A stretch of DNA of 64,000 nucleotides from UBA12481 sp942493265 (GTDB lineage: Bacteria > Bacteroidota > Bacteroidia > Bacteroidales > UBA12481), in NCBI GenBank assembly GCA_942493265.1, contig OW818688.1:3658001-3722000 (forward strand), read 5' to 3'. Position 1 is the first letter of the stretch; each line of letters begins with the position of its first letter. This document shows positions 54,747 through 63,321 of the stretch, piece by piece. The position numbers and the translations under genes are program-made. Below the pieces are notes generated by a model that made no database searches, was not told the DNA's origin, and saw only the letters and a list, made by a program, of their open reading frames with translations.

Positions 54747-57026
54747 TCAAGCTAATGTTTTAGCCTGATTCCGACGTATCAGGTTGAGTGCTGAACCGGC
54801 TTTGAACCACTCAATCTGATTGTCATTATAACTATGATTTACGGTGATTATTTCTTCTGATCCGTCATCCTGGTGATGAATGGTCAGTTTCAATGGAACA
54901 CCGGTCCGGAAATCTTCCAGGCCTGTAATATCAAAGGTGTCATTCTCTCTTATTTTATTGTAATCCTCCTTGTTGGCAAACGACAACGCCAGCATTCCCT
55001 GTTTTTTCAGGTTGGTTTCATGAATCCGGGCGAATGATTTCACCAGTATCGCTTTAACGCCGAGGTACCTGGGCTCCATCGCTGCATGTTCACGTGATGA
55101 CCCTTCGCCGTAATTTTCATCTCCCACCACCAGCGATCCGATTCCGGAGGATTGATAAAGCCTGGCAGAATCAGGCACCGGCAGATATTTTCCACTGGTC
55201 TGGTTTTTCACCAGATTCTGGGCCTTGTTAAAGGCATTAGTAGCACCAATAAGCATATTATTTGAGATATTCCCCAGATGGCCTCTGTATTTCAGCCATT
55301 TGCCAGCCATGGATATATGATCGGTGGTGCATTTTCCAAGTGCCTTGATCAACAGCCCCAGATTATGATAATCGCGGCCATCCCATGGCGCAAAGGGAAC
55401 CAGTAATTGCAGCCGGTCGGATTCGGGATTGACTTCAATATTTACCACCGATCCCTCTATTGCAGGCTCTTGATAACCATTATCTTCCACAGCAAAGCTA
55501 TTGACCGGCAATTCCAAGCCTGCAGGTTCGTCGAATGAAACCTGTATTCCGTCTTCATTATACAATTGATCGGTTAACGGATTGAAAGTCAGATCACCCG
55601 CGATAGCCAGTGCGGTAACGATTTCCGGAGAAGCCACAAAAGCGTGGGTATTGGGATTTCCATCATTCCGGCTCGCAAAGTTCCGGTTAAAGGAAGTGAT
55701 GATGGAGTTTCGTTCATGCTTTTCGGCGTTATGCCTGGCCCACTGACCAATACAGGGACCGCAGGCATTGGCCAGAACCATCCCGCCGATTTCCTCAAAT
55801 GTTTCAAGTAAACCATCTCTTTCAATGGTATAACGCACGAGTTCAGAGCCCGGAGTAATGGTAAATTCCGATTTGACCTTCAGGTTTTTCTCCACAGCCT
55901 GCCTGGCAATACTGGCAGCACGGGTCATATCTTCATAGGAAGAGTTTGTGCAGGAACCGATCAGTCCCACCTCAAGCTTTTGCGGAAAACCATTTTCGTG
56001 CACTGCCGTCGCAAATTCAGATATCGGCCAGGCCCGGTCGGGAGTGAATGGTCCGTTGATATAGGGTTCGAGGATATCGAGATCAATTTCGATCACCTGA
56101 TCAAAATATTTTTCAGGATAGGCATAAACATCAGGATCTCCGGTGAGATGACCGGCAATCTGATCAGCCAGCTCGGCGACTTCATCCCGACCGGTTGCCC
56201 GGAGGTAGTCAGCCATTTTCTGATCGTATCCGAACACAGAGGTGGTTGCTCCGATCTCTGCGCCCATGTTGCAAATGGTTCCCTTGCCGGTAGCGGAAAT
56301 TGATTGGGCTCCATCTCCGAAATATTCAAGTATATAACCGGTTCCGCCTTTAACGGTGAGAATTCCAGCTACCTTAAGAATTACATCCTTCGCTGATGCC
56401 CAGCCACTTAGCCTACCGGTAAGCTTAACTCCGATATATTTGGGAAAAAGAAGTTCCCAGGCCATTCCCGCCATTACATCAACCGCATCGGCGCCGCCAA
56501 CCCCAATGCTGATCATTCCCAACCCGCCCGCGTTTACCGTATGTGAATCGGTACCTATGATCATTCCTCCCGGAAAGGCATAATTCTCCAGAATGACCTG
56601 ATGAATAATACCGGCGCCCGGTTTCCAGAAACCGATACCGTATTTATTCGAGACAGTGGAAAGAAAATCAAAAACCTCATGATTGGTATCCCTGGCAATT
56701 TTCAGGTCGGCAACTGCACCAATCTTCGCCTGGATCAGGTGATCGCAGTGAACGGTAGTAGGAACGGCAGTTTTGGCTTTGCCTGCCTGCATAAACTGCA
56801 GAAGTGCCATCTGAGCAGTGGCATCCTGCATGGCAACACGGTCCGGTGCAAATTCGGTATAATCAGTTCCCTGTTTATAAGGATTATCGGGTGTGCCATT
56901 AAAAAGATGGGCGTATAATATCTTGTCAATCAATGGTAAAGGCCTGTTCAACAGTTCCCTGGTTCGGGCAATTCGTTCAGGATAGGTAAGATAGATACTT
57001 CTGATCATTTCAATATCGAAAAGCAT
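54747..57026 (-). CDS. acnA: Aconitate hydratase, mitochondrial-like
   Basis: A 759-residue [4Fe-4S] enzyme isomerising citrate to isocitrate. Cluster ligands lie in SCTNSSYEDM and GPCIGQW, with DSHTVNAGGLG and the swivel-domain GSSREHAAMEPRYLG. The N-terminus and length match the mitochondrial-like aconitase described for Bacteroides, not the longer AcnA/IRP1 type. It is the first gene of the operon. On the minus strand TAATTTAC (7/8 to TAnnTTTG) lies upstream near 57058. Confidence 0.93.
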   Translation of the reverse strand: MLFDIEMIRSIYLTYPERIARTRELLNRPLPLIDKILYAHLFNGTPDNPYKQGTDYTEFAPDRVAMQDATAQMALLQFMQAGKAKTAVPTTVHCDHLIQAKIGAVADLKIARDTNHEVFDFLSTVSNKYGIGFWKPGAGIIHQVILENYAFPGGMIIGTDSHTVNAGGLGMISIGVGGADAVDVMAGMAWELLFPKYIGVKLTGRLSGWASAKDVILKVAGILTVKGGTGYILEYFGDGAQSISATGKGTICNMGAEIGATTSVFGYDQKMADYLRATGRDEVAELADQIAGHLTGDPDVYAYPEKYFDQVIEIDLDILEPYINGPFTPDRAWPISEFATAVHENGFPQKLEVGLIGSCTNSSYEDMTRAASIARQAVEKNLKVKSEFTITPGSELVRYTIERDGLLETFEEIGGMVLANACGPCIGQWARHNAEKHERNSIITSFNRNFASRNDGNPNTHAFVASPEIVTALAIAGDLTFNPLTDQLYNEDGIQVSFDEPAGLELPVNSFAVEDNGYQEPAIEGSVVNIEVNPESDRLQLLVPFAPWDGRDYHNLGLLIKALGKCTTDHISMAGKWLKYRGHLGNISNNMLIGATNAFNKAQNLVKNQTSGKYLPVPDSARLYQSSGIGSLVVGDENYGEGSSREHAAMEPRYLGVKAILVKSFARIHETNLKKQGMLALSFANKEDYNKIRENDTFDITGLEDFRTGVPLKLTIHHQDDGSEEIITVNHSYNDNQIEWFKAGSALNLIRRNQAKTLA

Positions 57027-57212
57027 AACGGATAAATTTTGGTTAGATATAAGGGTAAATTAACACAACAATCCACAAAAAAAAAAGTAAAACATCATGC
57101 AGAAACAGAAAAGTCTGGAAACTGACAAAAATCATAGGAAAGCGCTCGGTCGGGCTATCTTTTTTGGGTATATTTACAAATTCAAAATTCTTCACCTAAA
57201 ATATTGATTAGC

Positions 57213-58217
57213 ATGGAATTAATGGAAAAGATTAAAACGAATGCCAAGAAATTCAATAAAAGGATCGTTTTACCGGAAGCTTGGGAAGAGAGAACGCTGC
57301 GAGCTGCGGATATATTGATCGGGGAGGGTATTGCCCGGATTATTCTGACTGAAAAGCCTGAGATTGTTCACCGTGAGGCCCTGAAGTTTGGTTTGAAAAA
57401 TATTGAGAGGGCAACCATTGTTGATCCTGCTAATCATGCAAAAAAAGAAGCTTATGCTGATTTAATGGTGGAGCTTAGAAAGAGCAAAGGTCTTACCAAA
57501 GATGAAGCATTGAAACTTCTTGAAAACCCATTGTACCTGGCAACCCTGATGATAAAAGCGGGCGATGCCGACGGCGAAGTTGCCGGAGCCAATAATGCCA
57601 CCGGTGATGTACTGAGGCCTGCTTTTCAGTATGTTAAAACCCTGCCTGGTATTTCTGTGGTATCAGGAGCTTTTATCATGATTATGCAGGATAAGAAATG
57701 GGGTGAAAACGGAATGATGGTTTTTGCTGATTGTGCCGTACATCCTAACCCTACTGCTCAGGAACTGGCTGAAATCGCCGTATGTACTGCTCAAACAGCC
57801 CAGGCAATTGCCGAAATTGAACCCCGCGTTGCCATGCTCAGCTTTTCAACCAAGGGAAGTGCAAAACATGAAATGGTGGATAAAGTGGTACAGGCAACAG
57901 AGATTGCCAGAAAAATGGCTCCTCAGTTTATGTTCGACGGTGAATTGCAGGCTGATGCCGCAATTGTTGAATCCATCGGCCGGATGAAATGTCCTGACAG
58001 TCCGATTGCCGGCCGTGCCAACGTTTTGGTTTTCCCGACACTGGAGTCTGGGAATATTGCTTATAAACTGGTACAGCGACTGGCCAATGCCGAAGCCATC
58101 GGACCGGTGTTGCAGGGGATGGCTGCTCCGATCAACGACCTTTCAAGGGGTTGTTCGGTTAGTGATATTGTAAATCTGGTGGCTATTACGGCTAATCAGG
58201 CAGGCGGTAGTTATTGA
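57213..58217 (+). CDS. pta: Phosphate acetyltransferase
   Basis: A 334-residue enzyme forming acetyl phosphate from acetyl-CoA, of the short EutD/Pta type, without the regulatory domain of E. coli Pta. Conserved stretches are RIVLPEAWEERTLRAA, GANNATGDVLRP and FSTKGSAKHEMV. I chose ATG 57213 over an in-frame TTG 9 bases upstream. It heads an operon with hbd, ackA, ptb and buk. A TATATTTA (57169-57176), 7/8 to the -7 consensus, lies 36 bases upstream. Confidence 0.93.
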   Translation: MELMEKIKTNAKKFNKRIVLPEAWEERTLRAADILIGEGIARIILTEKPEIVHREALKFGLKNIERATIVDPANHAKKEAYADLMVELRKSKGLTKDEALKLLENPLYLATLMIKAGDADGEVAGANNATGDVLRPAFQYVKTLPGISVVSGAFIMIMQDKKWGENGMMVFADCAVHPNPTAQELAEIAVCTAQTAQAIAEIEPRVAMLSFSTKGSAKHEMVDKVVQATEIARKMAPQFMFDGELQADAAIVESIGRMKCPDSPIAGRANVLVFPTLESGNIAYKLVQRLANAEAIGPVLQGMAAPINDLSRGCSVSDIVNLVAITANQAGGSY

Positions 58218-58239
58218 TAAAATTAACTTACAAAATATT

Positions 58240-59199
58240 ATGGCTGATATCGTTGAAGGCATTGAACAATATGCTTTAAGTAAGAAGAATCGTGCAAAAA
58301 CGCAATTCTCAAAAGTAGGGGTGGTTGGTTGCGGTTCAGTTGGACAAACCATTACCAGGATGATCGCTTCCCAGGGGATCGAAGTCACTTTTGTTGAACT
58401 CGATGAGGAAAAGATCGAGGCCGCTATGACAGGTATCGAGGCTGAACTCGACAATATGATCAACCATTGGGGAATGACCACTGGTGAAAAGCGTGCCGTC
58501 ATGAACCGGATCAAAGGGACCCTTCAGTGCAGGGATCTTGCCGGCTGCGATTTGGTAATTGAAGCCATCAAAAGCAGGTCGAGGGAAGAACGTGTAAGCC
58601 TGAGAAAAGAAATTTTCAAGCGTATTGAGGAGCATGTCGACCCTACCACCATCATCGCAACCAATTCAACCACAATCGTTACCACCGAATTATCTTCAGA
58701 GTTGAAATATAAGGACCGCTGTGTAAGTCTTCATTTCTCCACCGCAAACCCGGCCGCGAATATTGTTGAGGTTGCCCGTGGATTATACACTTCGCAGGAA
58801 GCTTATGACAATGTGAAGAAATTTGTGAAACTGATTGGCAAAAAGATGATTCCGGTGGTTGAGAGTCCGGGTCTGATGTCGGTCCGCCTTTTCGCCACCC
58901 TGATTAATGAGGCATGCGAAATCTACATGGAAGGCGTTGGAACCATGGAAGATATCGACCTGTCGGTTAAAACCGGTCTGGGTTTGGGAATGGGACCATT
59001 TGAGCTTGCCGACAAGATCGGTCTCGATAAAGTCCTGCGCTGGCTGGAAAACCTGTATAATGAATTCGGAGACATGAAATACAAGGCCTCACCAATACTT
59101 AAAAGAATGGTCAGGGCCAATCAGCTGGGCAGAATCACCAACCAGGGATTCTATAAATATGACTCAAACGGTAAAAAAATCGAATCCACAATCTATTAA
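58240..59199 (+). CDS. hbd: 3-hydroxyacyl-CoA (3-hydroxybutyryl-CoA) dehydrogenase
   Basis: A 319-residue NAD(P)-dependent dehydrogenase acting on acetoacetyl-CoA / 3-hydroxybutyryl-CoA. An N-terminal extension of about 24 residues precedes VGVVGCGSVGQTITRM. The catalytic histidine is in SLHFSTANP with the partner glutamate in NIVEVARG, and the C-terminal domain has GLGLGMGPFELADKIG. Its place between pta and ackA links it to butyrate-type fermentation. Thiolase, crotonase and butyryl-CoA dehydrogenase are not in the window. Confidence 0.9.
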   Translation: MADIVEGIEQYALSKKNRAKTQFSKVGVVGCGSVGQTITRMIASQGIEVTFVELDEEKIEAAMTGIEAELDNMINHWGMTTGEKRAVMNRIKGTLQCRDLAGCDLVIEAIKSRSREERVSLRKEIFKRIEEHVDPTTIIATNSTTIVTTELSSELKYKDRCVSLHFSTANPAANIVEVARGLYTSQEAYDNVKKFVKLIGKKMIPVVESPGLMSVRLFATLINEACEIYMEGVGTMEDIDLSVKTGLGLGMGPFELADKIGLDKVLRWLENLYNEFGDMKYKASPILKRMVRANQLGRITNQGFYKYDSNGKKIESTIY

Positions 59200-59210
59200 T
59201 CAGGAAGAAC

Positions 59211-60416
59211 ATGAAGATTTTAGTTTTGAACTGCGGAAGTTCATCCATTAAATATCAACTCTGGAACATGACGGATAAAACCGTTATGGCAAAGGGTGTT
59301 GTTGAAAAAATTGGTCTCAAGGGATCATTTTTGAAGCATTATAAACAAGATGGTCAGAAAGTTACACTTGAGGGTGAAGTTCTCGATCATACCAGTGGAA
59401 TCGAGTATATTCTAGGGGTGCTTACTAGCAAAACCCATGGCTGTATATCGGGTTTGCATGAGATTGATGCTGCCGGACACCGGGTGGCCCATGGCGGTGA
59501 AAATTTCGCCGACAGTGCTTTCATCGATGCAGATGTTCACCATGAGATTGCTAAACTTTTTGAACTGGCACCCTTGCACAATCCTGCAAATATGAAGGGA
59601 ATAGATGCCATGGCTCACCTGATCCCGGGGATTCCCCAGGTAGCTGCTTTTGATACCAGTTACCATCAAACCATGCCCGACTACGCATACATGTATGGCA
59701 TTCCTTATTCCTTGTATACCAAATACAAAATCCGTCGTTACGGTTTCCACGGAACCTCGCACAAGTACGTTGCCAAAAAGGCCTGTGGCATATTGGGACT
59801 GGATTATACCGGTATTAAAATCATTACCTGTCATTTAGGCAACGGAGCTTCGATTACCGCTATAGCCAATGGCAAATCGGTTGATACCTCCATGGGATTT
59901 ACCCCGGTTGAAGGCCTGATCATGGGTACCCGCACCGGTGACCTTGATCTGGGTGTACTCACATTCATCATGGATAAGGAAGAGATCGATCAGCAAACTG
60001 CTAATACACTGATCAATAAGCATAGCGGTATGCTAGGTGTATCCGGGGTTTCTTCTGACATGAGAGAGATTGAAGATGAAGCCTGGAAAATGGGCAACAA
60101 AAGGGCTCAACTGGCACTGGATATGTATCATTACCGGGTTATCAAATATGTTGGAGCCTATGCAGCTGCCATGAACGGTGTGGACCTGATCATTTTCACC
60201 GGCGGAATCGGTGAAAACGGACCCGAAACACGGGAAGCAGTCTGTAAAAATCTGACCTATCTGGGTGTGGATTTTGATCAGACGCTGAATGAGGGCAAGA
60301 GAGGTAAAGATGTTGTTCTCACCACTCCCAGTTCTAAAGTGATTGTGATGGCTGTTACTACCAATGAAGAATTGGTTATCGCTGAAGACACTGAAAGAAT
60401 CGTCTCAAAAAGATAA
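59211..60416 (+). CDS. ackA: Acetate kinase
   Basis: A 401-residue ASKHA-fold kinase making ATP from acetyl phosphate. It begins KILVLNCGSSSIKYQL, with GHRVAHGG, the catalytic-region FHGTSHKYV, GFTPVEGLIMGTRTGDLD and TGGIGENG. The length is normal. It lies 11 bases after hbd, and its stop overlaps the ptb start by one base (TAATG). Confidence 0.96.
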   Translation: MKILVLNCGSSSIKYQLWNMTDKTVMAKGVVEKIGLKGSFLKHYKQDGQKVTLEGEVLDHTSGIEYILGVLTSKTHGCISGLHEIDAAGHRVAHGGENFADSAFIDADVHHEIAKLFELAPLHNPANMKGIDAMAHLIPGIPQVAAFDTSYHQTMPDYAYMYGIPYSLYTKYKIRRYGFHGTSHKYVAKKACGILGLDYTGIKIITCHLGNGASITAIANGKSVDTSMGFTPVEGLIMGTRTGDLDLGVLTFIMDKEEIDQQTANTLINKHSGMLGVSGVSSDMREIEDEAWKMGNKRAQLALDMYHYRVIKYVGAYAAAMNGVDLIIFTGGIGENGPETREAVCKNLTYLGVDFDQTLNEGKRGKDVVLTTPSSKVIVMAVTTNEELVIAEDTERIVSKR

Positions 60417-61321
60417 TGTTAAGCCATATTGCTGAGCTGGAAAGAATGCTCGACGCCAGGAAAAGCCGGAAAAAGCTAGTCCTGGCCGTCGCTCAGGATT
60501 CTTATGCCCTCGAAGCTGTTTCAAAAGCTGCTGGCAAGGGTTTTATTGATCCCGTTCTGGTTGGTGATAAGGTACTTATTCAGGAATTGGCTGACCTTCA
60601 GGGAATCCGTATTGACGGATTCTCCATCATTGACGAAAAGGATTCCCTGAAGGCAGTTGAAGCTGCGGTAAGACTCGTTCATGATGGTTCTGCAGATGTT
60701 TTAATGAAAGGTGGCTGCAGTACCGCACAATTGCTTAAAGGCGTTCTTAACCGCGACTGGGGGCTGCGGAAAGGTGATCTGTTATCACATTTTGCCCTGT
60801 TTGAAATTCCGGCCTACCATAAACTCCTGGGAATAACCGATGTTGCCATCAATATTGCTCCAACCCTGGAGGATAAAATTGCCATTATCAACAATGCCGT
60901 CGATTTTATCCGCCGGCTGGGTGTTGCAAATCCGAAGGTTGCGGCCATTGCGGCGGTTGAAACCATTAATAACCAGATGCCCGCAACTATTGAGGCCGCC
61001 AGGCTGGCGCAGCTGAACCGTGAAAACAGCATCATAAATTGTCGTATTGAAGGTCCTCTGGCTTTTGATACCGCAATCAGCAGGGAAAGTGCTATCCATA
61101 AGAATATAGTAACCGATGTGGCCGGAGATGCAGATTTGCTTCTGATGCCCGATATCGAAGCTGGAAATGTGCTCTATAAGGCTTTGGCCTATTTTGCCAA
61201 TAGCAGGGCGGCTTCGGTAATTCTCGGAGCCTCTGCACCTATTGTTCTTACTTCTAGATCCGACTCCGAAGACGCCAAACTGAACAGTATTTTACTGGCA
61301 TCTGCCGTTGATGGTAACTAA
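60416..61321 (+). CDS. ptb: Phosphate butyryltransferase
   Basis: A 301-residue member of the phosphate acyltransferase family, distinct from the pta above (MKGGCSTAQLLKGVLN, MPDIEAGNVLYKAL, ASAPIVLTSRSDS). It converts butyryl-CoA or branched acyl-CoA to the acyl phosphate. Pairing with a butyrate kinase 19 bases downstream supports this over acetyl-CoA use. Translation is coupled to ackA by the TAATG overlap. Confidence 0.9.
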   Translation: MLSHIAELERMLDARKSRKKLVLAVAQDSYALEAVSKAAGKGFIDPVLVGDKVLIQELADLQGIRIDGFSIIDEKDSLKAVEAAVRLVHDGSADVLMKGGCSTAQLLKGVLNRDWGLRKGDLLSHFALFEIPAYHKLLGITDVAINIAPTLEDKIAIINNAVDFIRRLGVANPKVAAIAAVETINNQMPATIEAARLAQLNRENSIINCRIEGPLAFDTAISRESAIHKNIVTDVAGDADLLLMPDIEAGNVLYKALAYFANSRAASVILGASAPIVLTSRSDSEDAKLNSILLASAVDGN

Positions 61322-61340
61322 TCAGTGAAACCAGAATAAC

Positions 61341-62417
61341 ATGAACCCGATAGAAATCCTCGTTCTCAACCCTGGCTCAACCTCTACCAAGATTGCAGTA
61401 TTCCAGAACAACCGTCCGGTATTTCAGAAAAGCATCAAGCATTCCCCCGAGGATCTGGCCCCGTTTCAGCGGGTGACTGATCAGTATGAATTCCGCAAAG
61501 AGATTATCCTGAAAGAGTTGATCGAAGCGGGTATTGATATCAGTAAAATCTCGATTGTTGTTGGGAGGGGTGGATTGGTTAAGCCAATCGAATCAGGGGT
61601 GTACGAGGTTAATCAGGCCATGATTGATGATCTGAGGTCGCAAATGGCAGTGGAACATGCGAGTAATCTCGGAGCCCTCATTGCTCATGATCTTGCCTCT
61701 AAAATTACTGATGCCCGTGCATTTATTGCAGATCCCATTGTAGTGGATGAGTTGGGCGAGCTGGCCCGATTTGCCGGACATCCGAATTTTCAAAGGATTT
61801 CGGTCTTTCATGCATTGAATCAAAAAGCCGTTGCACGGACTTATGCGAGCTCAATCGGCAAAAAGTACTCAGATCTCAACCTCATCGTGGCTCACCTGGG
61901 CGGCGGCATATCTGTTGGAGCCCACGAAAAAGGAAATGTCGTCGACGTAAACCAGGCACTGGACGGAGAGGGTCCTTTTTCACCTGAAAGAAGCGGAACT
62001 CTCCCGGTTGGCCAGTTGATCAGCATGTGTTTCAGTAATGAGTATACCCAGGATGAAATCCGTAAAATGGTGGTCGGGCAGGGTGGACTGGTTGCGTATC
62101 TCGGCACCAGCGCTGCAAACCAGATCGAGGAACGTATTCATAACGGGGATCAATATGCCAAAGTTGTTTATGAAGCCATGGCCTACCAGGTAGCGAAAGA
62201 AATCGGCGCCTGCGCTGTGGTTCTCAAGGGTCAGGTTGATGCCATACTCATCACAGGCGGAATAGCCTTCAACGAATTGTTTATCCAGTATCTTACTTAC
62301 CGGATTGCATGGATCTCTCAAATCAGGGTATTCCCTGGTGAGGATGAGATGCGCGCCCTGGCGTTAAATGTACTTTTGGTGATTAATGGTGAATTAGAGC
62401 CGAAAATCTACAAATAA
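61341..62417 (+). CDS. buk: Butyrate kinase
   Basis: A 358-residue ASKHA-fold kinase producing ATP from butyryl phosphate, or branched-chain acyl phosphate. Motifs: ILVLNPGSTSTKIAVF, the kinase signature HLGGGISVGAH, ITGGIAFNE and YPG-like VFPGEDEMRALALN. It is the last gene of the operon. A tRNA gene with its own -7 element begins 22 bases later. Confidence 0.94.
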   Translation: MNPIEILVLNPGSTSTKIAVFQNNRPVFQKSIKHSPEDLAPFQRVTDQYEFRKEIILKELIEAGIDISKISIVVGRGGLVKPIESGVYEVNQAMIDDLRSQMAVEHASNLGALIAHDLASKITDARAFIADPIVVDELGELARFAGHPNFQRISVFHALNQKAVARTYASSIGKKYSDLNLIVAHLGGGISVGAHEKGNVVDVNQALDGEGPFSPERSGTLPVGQLISMCFSNEYTQDEIRKMVVGQGGLVAYLGTSAANQIEERIHNGDQYAKVVYEAMAYQVAKEIGACAVVLKGQVDAILITGGIAFNELFIQYLTYRIAWISQIRVFPGEDEMRALALNVLLVINGELEPKIYK

Positions 62418-62420
62418 TCC

Positions 62421-62428
62421 TATTTTTG
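62421..62428 (+). promoter_or_regulatory. -7 element of the tRNA-Gly gene
   Basis: TATTTTTG is a perfect TAnnTTTG, ending 11 bases before the mature 5' end, immediately after the buk stop. No -33 is seen at the right spacing. Confidence 0.5.
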
Positions 62429-62439
62429 CAGCAAATCAG

Positions 62440-62511
62440 GCGGGAGTAGCTCAGGGGTAGAGCATCAGCTTCCCAAGCTGAGGGTCGCGGGTTCGAATCC
62501 CGTTTCCCGCT
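62440..62511 (+). tRNA. tRNA-Gly (anticodon CCC)
   Basis: A 72-base cloverleaf: acceptor GCGGGAG with TTCCCGC, D arm GCTC/GAGC, anticodon stem TCAGC/GCTGA with loop TTCCCAA, and T arm GCGGG/CCCGT with TTCGAAT. The anticodon is CCC and decodes GGG. The 3' CCA is not encoded. Confidence 0.95.
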
Positions 62512-62520
62512 CAATAACAG

Positions 62521-62550
62521 AAAAACAGGCACTTAGGCCTGTTTTTTTTT
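62521..62550 (+). terminator. Terminator after tRNA-Gly
   Basis: AAAAACAGGC (62521-62530) pairs with GCCTGTTTTT (62537-62546) across a 6-base loop, and T's run to 62550. It is a strong intrinsic terminator 10 bases after the tRNA. Confidence 0.9.
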
Positions 62551-62565
62551 ACATATACCTCGTCC

Positions 62566-62598
62566 ACATTTGTACCGATTATTCCACTTTACATTTGT
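62566..62598 (+). repeat. Two direct copies of ACATTTGT
   Basis: ACATTTGT occurs at 62566-62573 and 62591-62598, 25 bases apart. The second sits in ACTTTACATTTGT (62586-62598), which recurs exactly at 63306-63318 over the promoter of the HTH gene. The second copy also forms TACATTTG, a -7 element, with TTTG 17 bases before it, so it may be a weaker promoter. Confidence 0.5.
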
Positions 62599-62995
62599 CA
62601 GGCAAAATCCCATCCCTGACAATGATGAGCGGTTACAAAAATAATTTTACATAATTCACACATTTTTACAATTTACAAACTACAATTGTAAATAGTCAGG
62701 TTTACATAGTGCAAATTAGTATTCACAATACTATGCCACAATAAGGCGATATACTCTAACGGTAGTTAACCTTTGTGAATAATTTCAATGTCTCGGGGAG
62801 TGGTCTTTCGGTAGATTTAGGAATACACATAGTGAACAGATAATCAGTACTTTATGTATTGTAACATGTAGTGTTACTGTACCAAATAAGAGCTCATGCC
62901 AGCAAAATAGCCATTTTATGAAAAATGAACGCCTAATATAGCATTAATCAATTATATATCAGTTGTTTATAGCACTTTAATGATGTTTTAGTACA

Positions 62996-63029
62996 GGTGC
63001 CAGTTAAAGCTATCGCGATTACTGGCGCC
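62996..63029. other. GC-rich hairpin in the AT-rich region
   Basis: GGTGCCAGT (62996-63004) pairs with ACTGGCGCC (63021-63029), 8 Watson-Crick pairs and one G-U, with a 16-base loop. Two further pairs are possible after a bulge. It stands out in an AT-rich stretch and may mark a structured RNA. Confidence 0.4.
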
Positions 63030-63207
63030 CTGCCAGCCCTTCCTCAAGTATTTTCATCAATTATCAGGTAAGATATTGATATGAAATTAGCTATCAATTG
63101 CGAATAATAAGCTGTTTTATGTTCATAATATGGCTTCGCAGGCACTAATTTGCTGAAGCTGAGATTTCTTAAAGCAACGATTCACAATCGCTGTATTTTG
63201 GACAAAG

Positions 63208-63283
63208 TTGACAATTGTTATTTGATGAACGTACATTTTCCATAGGTGAATTACATAGTTAAACTACACGAATTGACAATTGT
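63208..63283. repeat. Two TTGACAATTGT direct repeats, candidate operators
   Basis: TTGACAATTGT is found at 63208-63218 and 63273-63283, 65 bases apart. Each contains the palindrome ACAATTGT and is followed by a T-rich, G-containing tail (TTATTTG and GATTTTG). The nearer copy adjoins the -33 element of the HTH gene. They are plausible binding sites for the regulator encoded next to them. Confidence 0.45.
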
Positions 63284-63286
63284 GAT

Positions 63287-63317
63287 TTTGTAAATTGAAA
63301 TGGTTACTTTACATTTG
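63287..63317 (+). promoter_or_regulatory. Consensus promoter of the HTH gene
   Basis: TTTG (63287-63290), 19 bases, then TACATTTG (63310-63317) is a perfect -33/-7 match. The ATG begins at 63322, so the mRNA should be leaderless or nearly so. Confidence 0.7.
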
Positions 63318-63321
63318 TTAT

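Larger units (their letters stand above)
62551..63286. other. AT-rich non-coding region with repeats and dyads
   Basis: There is no convincing gene in about 740 bases, on either strand. Base composition is clearly more AT-rich than the genes around it. It contains ACATTTGT at 62566, 62591 and (beyond the end) 63311; a TACAATTGTA palindrome at 62681-62690; a TTGACAATTGT copy at 63208-63218; and a hairpin GTAACA-TGTAG-TGTTAC at 62861-62877. It also has a GC-rich hairpin at 62996-63029 and an ATTGATA/TATCAAT dyad at 63075-63098. It may be a large regulatory region, a small-RNA locus, or a remnant of inserted DNA next to a tRNA. Nothing decides among these. Confidence 0.6.

Noticed and set aside
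62586..63318. CRISPR array from the ACATTTGT and TTGACAATTGT repeats
   Set aside because: Repeats are too short, too few and unevenly spaced, and no cas gene is present.
62440..63321. Prophage or integrative element at tRNA-Gly
   Set aside because: No integrase, no duplicated tRNA 3' end and no mobile genes are present; only AT-richness and position suggest it.
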